A stretch of 64,000 nt of DNA, from positions 1-64,000 of the forward strand of contig NZ_JABAGC010000002.1 in the NCBI RefSeq assembly GCF_012843905.1. The letters are read 5' to 3'. Position numbers and translations under genes: made by a program. Source of the stretch: Clostridium sp. SM-530-WT-3G (GTDB lineage: Bacteria; Bacillota; Clostridia; Clostridiales; Clostridiaceae). The notes under the pieces are model-generated. The model ran no database searches and was not told the origin of the DNA. It worked only from the letters and a program-made list of their open reading frames with translations. Shown in pieces: positions 49,184 to 57,041 of the stretch. Numbering within the stretch: position 1 is the stretch's first letter; every line of letters starts with the position of its first letter.

Positions 49184-50092
49184 TTGTTTGGAAATTTATT
49201 TAATAAACTTAAAGATGGATTAACTAAAACTAGAGATGGTCTTACAGATAAGATCAATGAAGTATTAAAAATTGCTATTACAATTGATGATGATTTATAT
49301 GATGAATTAGAAGAAATATTAATTACATCAGATATTGGTATGGATACTACAATTGATATTATTGAAAGATTAAAAACTAAGATACGTAAAGAAAAAATAA
49401 ATGATCCTCAAGAAGTAAAACCAGCTCTTAAAGAAGTTATAAGGGATATATTAGTTGAGGGGGCTTACGAAGAGGATGATTCTGAAAAGAGAGTTATGCT
49501 TGTAATAGGGGTTAATGGTGTAGGGAAGACTACATCAATTGGTAAACTTGCGGCTAAAAATAAAGCTGAAGGTAAAAAGGTTCTTCTTGCAGCTGCGGAC
49601 ACATTTAGAGCAGCTGCTATTGACCAGCTTGAAGTGTGGAGTGAAAGAGCAAATGTTGATATAGTAAAACATCAAGAAGGTTCAGATCCAGCAGCAGTAG
49701 TATTTGATGCAATTGAAGCTTCAAAAGCTAGAAATATTGATTTATTAATATGCGACACGGCTGGAAGACTTCATAATAAGAAAAATTTAATGAATGAGCT
49801 TGAAAAAATAAATAGAATTATTGATAGAGAACTTGAAGGATATAAAAAAGAAACTCTTCTTGTGTTAGATGCTACAACAGGACAGAATGCAGTTATTCAA
49901 GCTAAGCAGTTCATGGAAGCATGTCCTATAGATGGTATTATATTAACTAAACTTGATGGAACCGCAAAAGGTGGTGTTGTAATTTCTATTAAACAGGCTC
50001 TTGGTATACCAGTAAGATATATTGGTGTGGGAGAAGGTATTGATGATCTTCAAAAATTTGATGCTGAAAGTTTTGCAGAAGCATTAATTTAA
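49184..50092 (+). CDS. ftsY: signal recognition particle receptor FtsY
   Basis: FtsY is the SRP receptor that docks translating ribosomes at the membrane. The 302-residue product has only a short N-terminal extension, then the helical N domain and the GTPase domain. That domain has G1 GVNGVGKTT at residues 109-117, DTAGRLHNKKNLMNEL and TKLDGTAKGG. The start is TTG at 49184, with AGGAGG upstream. Its partner Ffh is encoded 520 nt downstream in a separate transcript. Confidence 0.96.
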   Translation: MFGNLFNKLKDGLTKTRDGLTDKINEVLKIAITIDDDLYDELEEILITSDIGMDTTIDIIERLKTKIRKEKINDPQEVKPALKEVIRDILVEGAYEEDDSEKRVMLVIGVNGVGKTTSIGKLAAKNKAEGKKVLLAAADTFRAAAIDQLEVWSERANVDIVKHQEGSDPAAVVFDAIEASKARNIDLLICDTAGRLHNKKNLMNELEKINRIIDRELEGYKKETLLVLDATTGQNAVIQAKQFMEACPIDGIILTKLDGTAKGGVVISIKQALGIPVRYIGVGEGIDDLQKFDAESFAEALI

Positions 50093-50119
50093 TTATTAAT
50101 TAAGAAATATGTTAAAAAT

Positions 50120-50144
50120 ATTATAAAAAAAGTGTTTTTATAAT
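50120..50144 (+). terminator. weak AT-only hairpin after ftsY
   Basis: A 10-bp stem entirely of A-T pairs (50120-50129 with 50135-50144) follows ftsY without a T-run of its own. It may be a weak terminator. Confidence 0.35.
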
Positions 50145-50194
50145 GATAAAAAAATATAAAAAACGTTTCAAAAAAACAAAATTTTTAAAATAGA

Positions 50195-50226
50195 ATAAGT
50201 GTTAAGTAAAAGTACTTGACACTTAT
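50195..50226. promoter_or_regulatory. palindrome overlapping the -35 of the ylxM-ffh promoter
   Basis: The half-site ATAAGTGTTAAGTA (50195-50208) is repeated inverted as TACTTGACACTTAT (50213-50226), with 13 of 14 positions paired. It covers the -35 hexamer, so it has the form of a dimeric repressor operator. The regulator is unknown. Confidence 0.55.
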
Positions 50227-50244
50227 AAATAATCCTGTTAAAAT
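50216..50244 (+). promoter_or_regulatory. sigma-A promoter of ylxM-ffh-rpsP-khpA
   Basis: TTGACA at 50216-50221 and TAAAAT at 50239-50244 have a 17-bp spacer. The first gene starts about 25 nt downstream. Confidence 0.8.
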
Positions 50245-50268
50245 CTCTTTTGTGGGTAAGGTGATTAA

Positions 50269-50598
50269 ATGGAAGATAGAGTTGAGATTGCGTTACTTAT
50301 GGATTTATATGGTTCATTATTAACGGAAAAGCAAAGAGATATAATGGATTTATATTATAATGACGATTTATCTTTAGCAGAAATTGCTGAGATTAATAAA
50401 ACAAGTCGTCAGGCAATCCATGATTTAATCAAAAGATGCTATAAGCAACTTCTATCCTACGAAAGTAAGCTTAACTTACTTCAAAAGAGTGTAAGTAGAG
50501 AACAAAAAATTATAGATTTTTTAGAGTTTTTAAAAAGTAAATATTCCATTGATGAAGAGGATATTATACAATATAAAAATAGACTAGAAAATTTATAA
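50269..50598 (+). CDS. ylxM: YlxM-family SRP-associated DNA-binding protein
   Basis: YlxM is a small helix-turn-helix protein that is encoded before ffh and stimulates or modulates the SRP cycle in some species. The 109-residue product has LTEKQRDIMDLYYNDDLSLA and then IAEINKTSRQAIHDLIKR, a sigma-70 region 4-like HTH. A helical C-terminus follows. It is close-coupled to ffh (13 nt). Because its own promoter carries a palindrome, self-control is possible but unproven. Confidence 0.92.
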   Translation: MEDRVEIALLMDLYGSLLTEKQRDIMDLYYNDDLSLAEIAEINKTSRQAIHDLIKRCYKQLLSYESKLNLLQKSVSREQKIIDFLEFLKSKYSIDEEDIIQYKNRLENL

Positions 50599-50611
50599 GG
50601 AGGAGGTAAAC

Positions 50612-51964
50612 ATGGCTTTCGAAGGTTTAGGCGAAAAGCTACAGGAGACTTTCAAAAAATTAAGAGGAAAAGGAAAGTTAACTGAAAAAGATATTAAAGA
50701 AGCCATGAGAGAAGTAAAGCTTGCCTTATTAGAAGCAGATGTTAACTATAAAGTTGTAAAAAACTTTGTTTCTTCAGTTAGTTCTAAATGTGTAGGAGAT
50801 GAAGTATTAGAAAGTCTTACACCAGGACAACAAGTAATCAAAGTAGTTAACGAAGAACTTACTAATCTTATGGGTGGAAGTGAAAGTAAACTTAACTACA
50901 ATAGTAGTGGACCTACAGTTTTAATGATGGTTGGGCTTCAAGGTGCTGGTAAAACTACAATGTGTGGTAAACTCGCATTATCTTTGAGGAAAGAAAATAA
51001 AAAGCCATTATTAGTTGCTTGTGACGTATATAGACCAGCAGCTATAAAGCAATTAGAAGTAGTAGGAAAACAAATAGATATACCAGTATTTTCAATGGGA
51101 GATAAAGTGAATCCTGTTGATATTGCAAAAGCAGGAATTGCTCATGCAAAAGATAATGGTAATAATATTGTAATCATAGATACTGCAGGTAGACTTCATA
51201 TTGATGAAGAATTAATGCAGGAATTAAAAGATATAAAAGAAAATGTTAATCCATCAGAAATACTTCTTGTTGTTGACTCAATGACAGGGCAGGATGCTGT
51301 AAATGTAGCAGAAAGCTTTAATAATGCTTTAGATGTTACAGGTGTTATCCTTACAAAACTTGATGGTGATACAAGAGGTGGAGCTGCACTTTCAATCAAG
51401 AGCATAATTGATAAACCTATCAAATATGTAGGTCTTGGTGAAAAGATGAATGACTTTGAAGTGTTCCATCCTGATAGAATGGCATCTAGAATTCTTGGAA
51501 TGGGTGATGTGCTATCACTTATAGAAAAAGCTCAAGAAGCCATTGATGAAAAGGAAGCAGCAGATTTAGGAAAGAGAATGTTAAATCAAGAATTTAACTT
51601 CGATGATTACCTAATGGCTATGGAGCAGATGAAAAAGCTTGGACCTTTAAATAAAATTTTAGAAATGATTCCTGGTATGAACTCAAAAGAACTTCAAGGA
51701 GTAGATTTTGAGAAAGGTCAGGAGGCTATGGATAGAACTAGAGCAATTATTCAATCTATGACTGCTAAAGAAAGAAGAAATCCTGATATATTAAATAAGG
51801 AAAAGTCAAGAAAGAATAGAATAGCTAAGGGTTCTGGAACTACAGTTCAAGAAGTTAATAAACTCATGAAGAGTTACGAAATGATGAAAAAGCAGATGAA
51901 GCAGATGAAATCATTCCAAAAACAAGCTAAAAAAGGCGGATTATTTGGTAAGTTACCTTTCTAG
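50612..51964 (+). CDS. ffh: signal recognition particle protein Ffh
   Basis: Ffh binds SRP RNA and signal sequences of nascent membrane proteins. The 450-residue product has the N domain, the GTPase domain with G1 GLQGAGKTT at residues 108-116, DTAGRLHIDEELM and TKLDGDTRGG. The methionine-rich M domain ends in YEMMKKQMKQMKSFQKQ. AAGGAGGAGG precedes the start. The SRP RNA gene is not in this window. Confidence 0.97.
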   Translation: MAFEGLGEKLQETFKKLRGKGKLTEKDIKEAMREVKLALLEADVNYKVVKNFVSSVSSKCVGDEVLESLTPGQQVIKVVNEELTNLMGGSESKLNYNSSGPTVLMMVGLQGAGKTTMCGKLALSLRKENKKPLLVACDVYRPAAIKQLEVVGKQIDIPVFSMGDKVNPVDIAKAGIAHAKDNGNNIVIIDTAGRLHIDEELMQELKDIKENVNPSEILLVVDSMTGQDAVNVAESFNNALDVTGVILTKLDGDTRGGAALSIKSIIDKPIKYVGLGEKMNDFEVFHPDRMASRILGMGDVLSLIEKAQEAIDEKEAADLGKRMLNQEFNFDDYLMAMEQMKKLGPLNKILEMIPGMNSKELQGVDFEKGQEAMDRTRAIIQSMTAKERRNPDILNKEKSRKNRIAKGSGTTVQEVNKLMKSYEMMKKQMKQMKSFQKQAKKGGLFGKLPF

Positions 51965-52006
51965 AGTTGAAATATAATATTATCCTTTAAAGGAGGTGAA
52001 ATAAAC

Positions 52007-52252
52007 ATGGCAGTAAAAATCAGATTAAGAAGAATGGGTGCTCACAAAGCTCCTTTCTATAGAGTTGTTGTTGCAGATTCAAGATCTCCAAGAGATGGTA
52101 AGTTCATCGATGAAATTGGATACTACAACCCATTAACTGAACCAGTTGAGTTCAAAGTTGATGAAGAAAAAGCTAGCAAATGGTTAGCTAACGGTGCACA
52201 ACCAACAAACGTAGTTAAAAGACTTTTCGACAACGCAGGTCTTACTAAGTAA
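52007..52252 (+). CDS. rpsP: 30S ribosomal protein S16
   Basis: S16 is an early assembly protein of the small subunit. The 81-residue product begins [20 protein letters not shown] and contains [22 protein letters not shown] in two contiguous family motifs. AAAGGAGGTG precedes it. It forms the conserved series ffh-rpsP-khpA-rimM-trmD-rplS. Confidence 0.96.
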   Translation: MAVKIRLRRMGAHKAPFYRVVVADSRSPRDGKFIDEIGYYNPLTEPVEFKVDEEKASKWLANGAQPTNVVKRLFDNAGLTK

Positions 52253-52256
52253 TTTT

Positions 52257-52299
52257 GGAGGTGAATTCTGTAATTAGTACATACTAATTATAGACGTTT
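52257..52299 (+). promoter_or_regulatory. khpA translation start region: distant SD bridged by a hairpin
   Basis: GGAGGTG (52257-52263) is 36 nt from ATG 52300. Between them an 11-bp stem (52268-52278 with 52283-52293, one G-T pair) closes on a 4-nt ACAT loop. If it folds, the remaining spacing is 4 + 6 nt, which is normal. No nearer site is visible and no other in-frame start exists. Confidence 0.65.
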
Positions 52300-52527
52300 A
52301 TGAAGGAGTTAGTTGAATATTTAGCTAAATCCCTTGTTGATAATCCGGATGCTGTTACTGTTAATGAAGTGGATGGAGAGCAATCTCTTATACTAGAGTT
52401 AAAAGTAGCCCCAGATGATATGGGAAAAGTAATTGGTAAACAAGGAAGAATTGCAAAAGCTATACGTACAGTAGTAAAGGCAGCAGCAGTGAAACAGCAT
52501 AAACGCGTTATAGTAGAAATCATCTAA
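52300..52527 (+). CDS. khpA: KH domain RNA-binding protein KhpA
   Basis: KhpA pairs with KhpB (EloR/Jag) as a global RNA-binding complex linked to cell elongation and sRNA biology. The 75-residue single-KH protein has the GxxG loop GKQG at residues 46-49 within MGKVIGKQGRIAKAIRTVVK. The start at 52300 matches the family N-terminus (MKELVEYLAKSLVDNP). Its ribosome binding site is separated from the ATG by a perfect hairpin, which is unusual. A terminator follows. Confidence 0.94.
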   Translation: MKELVEYLAKSLVDNPDAVTVNEVDGEQSLILELKVAPDDMGKVIGKQGRIAKAIRTVVKAAAVKQHKRVIVEII

Positions 52528-52532
52528 AATAG

Positions 52533-52560
52533 AGAGTTAGGTTTATCCTAACTCTTTTTG
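52533..52560 (+). terminator. terminator after khpA
   Basis: AGAGTTAGG (52533-52541) pairs with CCTAACTCT (52547-52555), followed by TTTTTGTTTT. Confidence 0.92.
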
Positions 52561-52723
52561 TTTTATTTTTTATAAATTTAGGATATAATGTTTTAGATAA
52601 AGAAAAATATTTTTAACAGATAAACTTTTAATATTAGCAGAGCAATGATTCATTATTTACGTAGTTTAATAAATAATGAGACTTTTTTGAGTAAAATGTA
52701 TCTTTGTAAACATCTGAAACTGC

Positions 52724-52750
52724 TAACTGTTAACTGTTAACTGTTAACTG
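52724..52750 (+). repeat. TAACTGT tandem repeat upstream of rimM
   Basis: The 7-bp unit TAACTGT occurs almost four times in a row, 11 nt before the rimM ribosome binding site. A related AACTGC lies just before it. Confidence 0.9.
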
Positions 52751-52772
52751 AAAAAAATACGGGGTGAAAAGT

Positions 52773-53273
52773 TTGCAAAAAAAATTATTTAAAATTGGTC
52801 AAATTATAAATACTCATGGAATTAAAGGTGAAGTTAAAGTATACCCATTAACTGAAGATGTTCAAAAGTATAAGAGACTTAAAACTGTTTTAGTTGGTGG
52901 AGTAGATATGAATATACAAGGTGTTAAGTTTCAAAAGGACAGAGTAATATTAAAACTTGAAGGTGTTGATACTATGAATGATGCTGAAACTTATAAGCAA
53001 AAGTACATAGAAATCCCACGTGAAAGTGAACCTGAATTACCACCAGATACTTATTATGTTTCAGATTTAAAGGAATGCATAGTGTATGACACAAATGACA
53101 AGGAAATAGGAAGAGTTTTTGATGTTATAAGTACTCCTAATAATGATGTATACTGGATTAAACAACCTAAAGAGGTATTAATTCCAGTACTTAGAGATAT
53201 AGTTCTTAGTGTTGATATTGATGAAAAGAAAATAGTTATAAGACCAGTAGGTGAATGGCAAGATGAAGATTAG
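52773..53273 (+). CDS. rimM: 16S rRNA processing factor RimM
   Basis: RimM helps mature the 30S head and binds S19. The 166-residue product has the N-terminal beta-barrel ([20 protein letters not shown]) and the C-terminal PRC-barrel ([13 protein letters not shown], then [15 protein letters not shown]). The TTG at 52773 is preferred because GGGGTG at 52761-52766 is 6 nt upstream. A GTG at 52764 overlaps that site. A 7-bp tandem repeat lies just upstream. trmD starts inside its last codons. Confidence 0.93.
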   Translation: MQKKLFKIGQIINTHGIKGEVKVYPLTEDVQKYKRLKTVLVGGVDMNIQGVKFQKDRVILKLEGVDTMNDAETYKQKYIEIPRESEPELPPDTYYVSDLKECIVYDTNDKEIGRVFDVISTPNNDVYWIKQPKEVLIPVLRDIVLSVDIDEKKIVIRPVGEWQDED

Positions 53274-53985
53274 TATTTTGACTCTTTTTCCAGAAATGTT
53301 TTCGATTTTTGATCATAGCATAATTGGAAGGGCAAGAGAAAATAAAATTGTTGATTTAAATGTATTCAATATAAGAGATTATACATTAAATAAGCATAAA
53401 AAAGTTGATGATTATCCATATGGTGGAGGAGCTGGTATGGTTATGGCACCTCAACCTATAGTAGATTGTATAAGAGCAGTAAAGAAAGAACGCAATGGTA
53501 AGGTTATATTCCTTGGGCCTAGAGGTAAAACTTTTAATCAGCAGATGGCAAATGATCTTTCAAAAGAAGAAAGCCTTATATTCTTATGTGGACACTATGA
53601 AGGCATAGATGAGAGAGTTTATAAACATGTGGATATGGAAATATCTTTAGGTGATTTTGTTCTTACTGGAGGAGAAATGGCGGCTATTCCTGTAATTGAT
53701 TCAGTTTTACGACTTATACCAGGAGTTCTTGGAAAACAGGAAAGTTTTATGGAAGAATCTTTCTATGATGGACTTTTAGAATATCCTCAGTATACAAGGC
53801 CGGAAGAATTTGAAGGGGAGAGGGTTCCTGATGTGCTTTTATCAGGTCATCATGAAAATATAAGAAAGTGGAGAAGACTTCAATCTCTTGAAATAACAAA
53901 GGAAAGAAGACCTGACTTATATAAAAATATAACTTTTACCAAAGAAGATATTAAGATTCTAAAAAAAGCCAAAGAATGTAAATAA
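53263..53985 (+). CDS. trmD: tRNA (guanine37-N1)-methyltransferase TrmD
   Basis: TrmD makes m1G37 in tRNAs and prevents frameshifting. The 240-residue product begins [13 protein letters not shown]. It has the knot motifs [24 protein letters not shown] and [13 protein letters not shown]. The start at 53263 overlaps the rimM stop. A GTG at 53251 would lengthen it without family support. rplS lies 131 nt downstream behind its own promoter. Confidence 0.96.
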   Translation: MKISILTLFPEMFSIFDHSIIGRARENKIVDLNVFNIRDYTLNKHKKVDDYPYGGGAGMVMAPQPIVDCIRAVKKERNGKVIFLGPRGKTFNQQMANDLSKEESLIFLCGHYEGIDERVYKHVDMEISLGDFVLTGGEMAAIPVIDSVLRLIPGVLGKQESFMEESFYDGLLEYPQYTRPEEFEGERVPDVLLSGHHENIRKWRRLQSLEITKERRPDLYKNITFTKEDIKILKKAKECK

Positions 53986-54001
53986 AAATAAATCTTTTTT
54001 G

Positions 54002-54030
54002 TTGAAATGCAAAAAAATATGTGGTATTAT
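54002..54030 (+). promoter_or_regulatory. sigma-A-type promoter of rplS
   Basis: TTGAAA at 54002-54007 and TATTAT at 54025-54030 have a 17-bp spacer. Confidence 0.65.
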
Positions 54031-54036
54031 AGATTT

Positions 54037-54116
54037 TGTGCTAGTACGGGCGTTCCTCTGTCTACATGAAAAACTGTGTTAAGAACGTCAAATTATCGTT
54101 AAGGAGGGAATGCACA
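54037..54116 (+). promoter_or_regulatory. L19 leader-like structured RNA
   Basis: The leader of about 80 nt has a stem GGCGTTC (54049-54055) with GAACGTC (54083-54089) enclosing a small internal hairpin region, shortly before AAGGAGGG. An autoregulatory L19 leader is known in Firmicutes, and position, size and fold agree with it. The match is by eye only. Confidence 0.5.
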
Positions 54117-54467
54117 ATGAACGAAATAATTAGAGCTATTGAAGCTGAACAAATCAGAACTGACTTACCTAAATTTGCAATCGGAGATACTATAAAGGTA
54201 TATGTTAAGATTCAAGAAGGTAACAAAGAAAGAATCCAAATGTTCGAAGGAACTGTAATCAAGAAACAAAACGGTGGTTTAAGAGAAACTTTCACTGTAA
54301 GAAGAGTTGCTTACGGTACTGGAGTTGAAAGAACATTCCCAATGAATGCGCCAATCATCGACAAAATCGAAATCACTAGAAAAGGTAAAGTAAGAAGAGC
54401 TAAACTTTACTACTTAAGAGATAGAGTTGGTAAGGCTGCTAAAGTTAAAGAATTATTAACTAGATAG
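54117..54467 (+). CDS. rplS: 50S ribosomal protein L19
   Basis: L19 lies at the interface between the ribosomal subunits. The 116-residue product begins [18 protein letters not shown]. It has [20 protein letters not shown] in its core and ends [13 protein letters not shown]. The start at 54117 has AAGGAGGG 7 nt upstream. The frame is open from 54066, but that segment is the structured leader. A terminator follows. Confidence 0.96.
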   Translation: MNEIIRAIEAEQIRTDLPKFAIGDTIKVYVKIQEGNKERIQMFEGTVIKKQNGGLRETFTVRRVAYGTGVERTFPMNAPIIDKIEITRKGKVRRAKLYYLRDRVGKAAKVKELLTR

Positions 54468-54481
54468 TATATAAAAAAAGG

Positions 54482-54503
54482 GGACTGAAAAGTCCTTTTT
54501 TTT
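54482..54503 (+). terminator. terminator after rplS
   Basis: GGACT (54482-54486) pairs with AGTCC (54491-54495) around a GAAA tetraloop, extended by wobble pairs, and is followed by an eight-T run. Confidence 0.88.
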
Positions 54504-54698
54504 ATTATAAAAGTAAATTATAAAAAAATAATATTTTATAAATTAGGATATATTATATAAAAATATAGATTAAATCTAATAAGAAGTAAGAGTTAAGGTA
54601 TTTAAGTTTAAAATTTTTAAAATAGCTGTTGATAAATATAATAATTTTTTTAATTACCATCTTTTACTTATTAATTATAAATAAAAGGAGGAATTCAT

Positions 54699-55583
54699 AT
54701 GGCAATAAATTGGTTTCCAGGGCATATGAGAAAAACTCAAAGAGAAATCAAGGAAAATTTAAAGTTGGTAGATGCTGTAATTGAAATAAGAGATGCAAGA
54801 ATACCAAGAGCATCTGCAAACCCTGATATTGATAAATTATTAGAAGGAAAACCAAGACTTATTCTTTTAAATAAAAGTGATCTTACAGATAGCAAAGTAA
54901 CAAAAGAATGGATTAATTATTTAAGTAATGACAATGTAAAAGTACTTGAAGTTAATTGTTTAAAAGGTGATGGACTTAAAGCAATTAAACCTGCCCTTAT
55001 GAATTTATTAAAAGAAAAACATGATAGATTAAAAGCAAAAGGTATGGTGAAAATAATTACTAGAGTAATGGTAGTAGGTATACCTAATGTTGGTAAATCT
55101 ACATTTATAAACAAAATGGCTAGAAATAATATTGCAAAGACAGGAGATAGACCAGGGGTTACTAAGAGTAAGCAATGGATTAAAACTGCTATTGGTATCG
55201 AGCTTTTAGATACACCAGGAGTACTATGGCCTAAGTTTGAAGATGAGAAAACAGCCTTGAATTTAGCGTTCACAGGAGCTATTAAAGACGAAATAATGGA
55301 TATAGAAGAATTATCCTTAAAACTTGTTGAAAGACTTCAGAATAATTATGAGGCGGAATTAAAAGCAAGATATAAATTAGATGAAGTATACGAAAATCCA
55401 TTAGATACTTTAGATGCAATTGGAAAGAAGAGAGGGACTTTAATATCAAAAGGGGAAATTGACTACAATAGACTTGCTGTTATACTTCTTGATGAATTTA
55501 GAGGTGGAAAGATTGGTAAGATTTCTTTAGAAAGGCCAGTTGAAGAAGAAAAAATACAAGAGGAAAATGATGGAGATAATTAA
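54699..55583 (+). CDS. rbgA: ribosome biogenesis GTPase RbgA (YlqF)
   Basis: RbgA completes assembly of the 50S subunit in Firmicutes. The 294-residue product begins MAINWFPGHMRKTQREI, with a conserved His. Its GTPase motifs are circularly permuted: NKSD at residues 58-61 precedes the P-loop GIPNVGKST at 127-135, followed by DTPGVLWP. A C-terminal ANTAR-like helical domain follows. AAAGGAGG lies upstream. It overlaps rnhB by 14 nt. Confidence 0.96.
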   Translation: MAINWFPGHMRKTQREIKENLKLVDAVIEIRDARIPRASANPDIDKLLEGKPRLILLNKSDLTDSKVTKEWINYLSNDNVKVLEVNCLKGDGLKAIKPALMNLLKEKHDRLKAKGMVKIITRVMVVGIPNVGKSTFINKMARNNIAKTGDRPGVTKSKQWIKTAIGIELLDTPGVLWPKFEDEKTALNLAFTGAIKDEIMDIEELSLKLVERLQNNYEAELKARYKLDEVYENPLDTLDAIGKKRGTLISKGEIDYNRLAVILLDEFRGGKIGKISLERPVEEEKIQEENDGDN

Positions 55584-56382
55584 TAATGATATTAAGTCTT
55601 TTCCTTTTGCATACATAAAAGAAGAAGTATCTAAAGTATGTGTTATTGAAGCTTATAAAAGTGGAGAAATACAAAAGATATTGTCATGGCTTGGAAGTGA
55701 TACAAGAAAAAATGTATTAACATTAAGGGCTAAAATAGAAAAAGAAATTTCTGCTTATGTTAAAGAAGTGGAAAGAGTTAAAAAAATGTATGAGTTTGAT
55801 AGATCATTTGGAAATTATAAATATGTTGCAGGTGTAGATGAAGTAGGTAGAGGACCCCTTGCAGGGCCTATTGTTGCATGTGCAGTTATGCTTGATTTGG
55901 AAGTATGTGATGATGATCTTATACTTTATTTAAATGATTCAAAGAAAGTGAAAGAATCAAAAAGAGAAGAACTAGCAGAAATAATTAAGAAAAAAGCACT
56001 ATGTTATCATATAGCTGTATCCTCAAATAAAGAGATAGATGAAAAGGGAATTGCATTTGCTAATAATAAAGTGTTTTTAGAAAGCTGTAATTCTCTTAAT
56101 ATAAAACCTGATTTAGTTCTTTCTGACGGATATCTTGTGAAAAATATAGAAATAGAGAATAAATCAGTAGTAAAAGGTGATACTAAAAGTGCATGTATAG
56201 CCGCAGCTTCTATAGTAGCTAAGGTATATAGAGATAATTTAATGCATGAATATGCTAAAAAATATCCCCATTATGATTTTGAACATAATGTAGGATATGG
56301 TACTTCAAAACATATTGAAGGACTTAAGAACTATGGAAAAAGTGAAATTCATAGGGAGAGTTTCTTATCGAATTTATTATAA
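55570..56382 (+). CDS. rnhB: ribonuclease HII
   Basis: RNase HII removes ribonucleotides misplaced in DNA. The 270-residue product has a helical N-terminal extension of about 85 residues typical of Gram-positive forms. The catalytic start GVDEVGRGPLAGP (Asp90, Glu91) follows, then NDSKKVKESKREEL, SDGYLV and AAASIVAKVYRD. The ATG at 55570 has AAGAGGA 5 nt upstream. An adjacent ATG at 55567 is too close to that site. It begins within the end of rbgA. Confidence 0.94.
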   Translation: MEIINNDIKSFPFAYIKEEVSKVCVIEAYKSGEIQKILSWLGSDTRKNVLTLRAKIEKEISAYVKEVERVKKMYEFDRSFGNYKYVAGVDEVGRGPLAGPIVACAVMLDLEVCDDDLILYLNDSKKVKESKREELAEIIKKKALCYHIAVSSNKEIDEKGIAFANNKVFLESCNSLNIKPDLVLSDGYLVKNIEIENKSVVKGDTKSACIAAASIVAKVYRDNLMHEYAKKYPHYDFEHNVGYGTSKHIEGLKNYGKSEIHRESFLSNLL

Positions 56383-56395
56383 ATAATAAAAAGAC

Positions 56396-56436
56396 AAAAA
56401 AGCTGGTTATAGTTAAGAACTGTAACCAGCTTTTTT
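56396..56436. terminator. bidirectional terminator between rnhB and yraN
   Basis: A 13-bp stem with one wobble (56401-56413 with 56419-56431) is flanked by an A-run on the left and a T-run on the right, so it can stop rnhB from the plus strand and yraN from the minus strand. Confidence 0.9.
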
Positions 56437-56509
56437 GCTGAATAAATATTAAAAAATAAAATCACAGTAAGACGTTAAGGAAGTTAGGATTAAAGTGATA
56501 TTATGAAAA

Positions 56510-56881
56510 TTAATTAATTCTGAAAGCATCTTTTATATGATTAATAATATATGAATCATCTTTATAATTCATATATACCTCTATTACGTCAAATCTTATA
56601 TTCATATTATATATATTTTTATATAGTAAATAAAATTTTGTTACATTTATTATTGATTTTTGTTTGGAATAATTTACGGATTCTTTTGGGGGGCCATATT
56701 GGTATGAATAACGACTTTTTACTTCTATGATAATTATTGTATCGTTTTTTGAACAGATAATATCTATTTCGCCAGAGCGATTTCTAAAATTGCAGTCTAA
56801 AATGTTATATCCATTTTTTAATAAGAATTTTTGAGCTATTTTTTCAGAGTTATTTCCTACTAATTTATTGAAATGTTTCAA
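56510..56881 (-). CDS. yraN: YraN/UPF0102-family nuclease-like protein
   Basis: This small protein has a restriction-endonuclease-like fold. Its function is not established, though genome context often links it to rnhB. The 123-residue product has GEIDII and IIEVKSR, which supply the usual catalytic acidic and lysine residues, preceded by AQKFLLKNGYNILDCNFRNRS. It starts with TTG at 56881 on the minus strand, with AAGGAG about 9 nt upstream. It is convergent with rnhB and divergent from comM. Confidence 0.88.
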   Translation of the reverse strand: MKHFNKLVGNNSEKIAQKFLLKNGYNILDCNFRNRSGEIDIICSKNDTIIIIEVKSRYSYQYGPPKESVNYSKQKSIINVTKFYLLYKNIYNMNIRFDVIEVYMNYKDDSYIINHIKDAFRIN

Positions 56882-57041
56882 TGTTAATACTCCTTGATTC
56901 TACTTGAAATTAAATTTTATTAAAATTATTTATAAGTATTGACTGTATGAAAAAAATTAATCAAATTAAATGTTTTTTTATAATTATGGAATTAAAAATT
57001 ATTTGAATGTCTATAATCATTCATAAGGTGGTGATATATAA

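Noticed and set aside
52724-52750. A CRISPR-like or iteron array
   Set aside because: The 7-bp unit is far too short for CRISPR and has no spacers. There is no replication gene nearby to support iterons.
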